The notes below the pieces were generated by a model that did not search any database, was not told where the DNA came from, and saw nothing but the letters and a program-made list of their open reading frames with translations. DNA of 64,000 bases, taken from Gordonia jinhuaensis (lineage in GTDB: Bacteria > Actinomycetota > Actinomycetes > Mycobacteriales > Mycobacteriaceae). Positions 63,695 through 64,000 of the stretch are shown here, piece by piece. The DNA is taken from assembly GCF_014639795.1 (NCBI RefSeq), contig NZ_BMGC01000005.1, positions 62,001 to 126,000 on the forward strand, given 5' to 3'. Every line of letters starts with the position of its first letter. Position 1 is the stretch's first letter. The position numbers were made by a program, and so were the translations under genes.

Positions 63695-64000
63695 GTGACC
63701 GACACAACATCTCCCTCTGCAGCATCCCCCTCGGCGACCAGCTCGTCCGGCCCCTCACAGAACCTGCTCGACCGGTCGGCGTTGGTGACCGGCGCGAGCC
63801 GTGGCATCGGACTGGCGATCGCCACCGAACTCGCCCGTCGTGGCGCGGCCGTGACCATCACCGGCCGCAAGGCCGAGGCACTCGACGAGGCCGCGTCGAC
63901 CATCACTGCTGCCGTCGACGGTGCCAAGGTGCTTACGGTTCCGGCCAACACCGGCGATGCGAGCAACCGCCACGACGTCGTCGCTGCCGCGGCGGCGGCG
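63695..64000 (+). CDS. Short-chain dehydrogenase/reductase (partial, right edge)
   Basis: The first 102 codons of an SDR-family oxidoreductase are present and the gene runs off the right edge. A Ser/Pro-rich leader of about 25 residues precedes the cofactor motif TGASRGIG. The motif and GRKAEALDEAA segment suggest NADP(H) use. The catalytic Ser-Tyr-Lys lies beyond the window, so the substrate is not known. It is divergent from the ABC-F gene. Confidence 0.88.
   Translation, partial: MTDTTSPSAASPSATSSSGPSQNLLDRSALVTGASRGIGLAIATELARRGAAVTITGRKAEALDEAASTITAAVDGAKVLTVPANTGDASNRHDVVAAAAAA

Overview
The window is high-GC chromosomal DNA from a mycolic-acid actinobacterium of the order Mycobacteriales, most likely Gordonia or a close relative (genus inferred from overall look, not proven). 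Evidence: a Pup/proteasome locus, mshC (mycothiol synthesis), an adjacent fabG1-inhA-ferrochelatase operon, frequent GTG starts, and gene order that follows two blocks of the Mycobacterium tuberculosis chromosome. There are no insertion sequences, phage genes or CRISPR arrays. Both ends cut a gene: prcB on the left and a short-chain dehydrogenase on the right.

Block 1 (1-28.2 kb) matches M. tuberculosis Rv2110c-Rv2141c as I recall that order. It holds proteasome and pupylation genes (prcB, pup, dop, mpa) with glgP and a Nudix gene placed among them; trmI and a RecB-type nuclease; hisE/hisG; metH; a PAC2 protein; mshC; a conserved three-gene cluster of unknown role (kinase-like SCO1664 family, DUF3090, histidine phosphatase); uppP; an LppL-like lipoprotein; pyrD; a PEBP protein; and an M20 peptidase. 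A junction follows (28.4-31.2 kb) with tRNA-Leu(GAG), a nucleoside hydrolase and a secreted protein of unknown family.

Block 2 (31.3-54.5 kb, plus the ABC-F gene at 62-63.6 kb) matches Rv1496-Rv1473 in inverted order. It holds methylmalonyl-CoA mutase with its GTPase chaperone (mutA-mutB-meaB); a TVP38 protein; stomatin and NfeD; DUF3097; an Rv1486c-like protein; fabG1-inhA-hemH; a MoxR/DUF58/VWA complex next to a RipA-like peptidoglycan hydrolase; and aconitase with its own repressor AcnR and a visible AcnR operator. Between acnR and the ABC-F gene lies an accessory stretch (54.7-61.8 kb): an acyl-CoA ligase, a Ser/Thr/Pro-rich exported protein with a class F sortase, a SatD-like HTH protein with a membrane partner under a striking operator array, and two exported alpha/beta hydrolases.

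Two features cut across the map. First, at least nine genes end inside short tandem repeats whose unit contains the stop codon (units of about 10-20 bp, different at each gene); related repeats occur at gene starts and in signal peptides. One repeat set upstream of 40389 forms a chain of mini-ORFs joined by ATGA stop-start overlaps. Second, thirteen genes have a TANNNT -10 element 6-8 nt before the start codon and so look leaderless.
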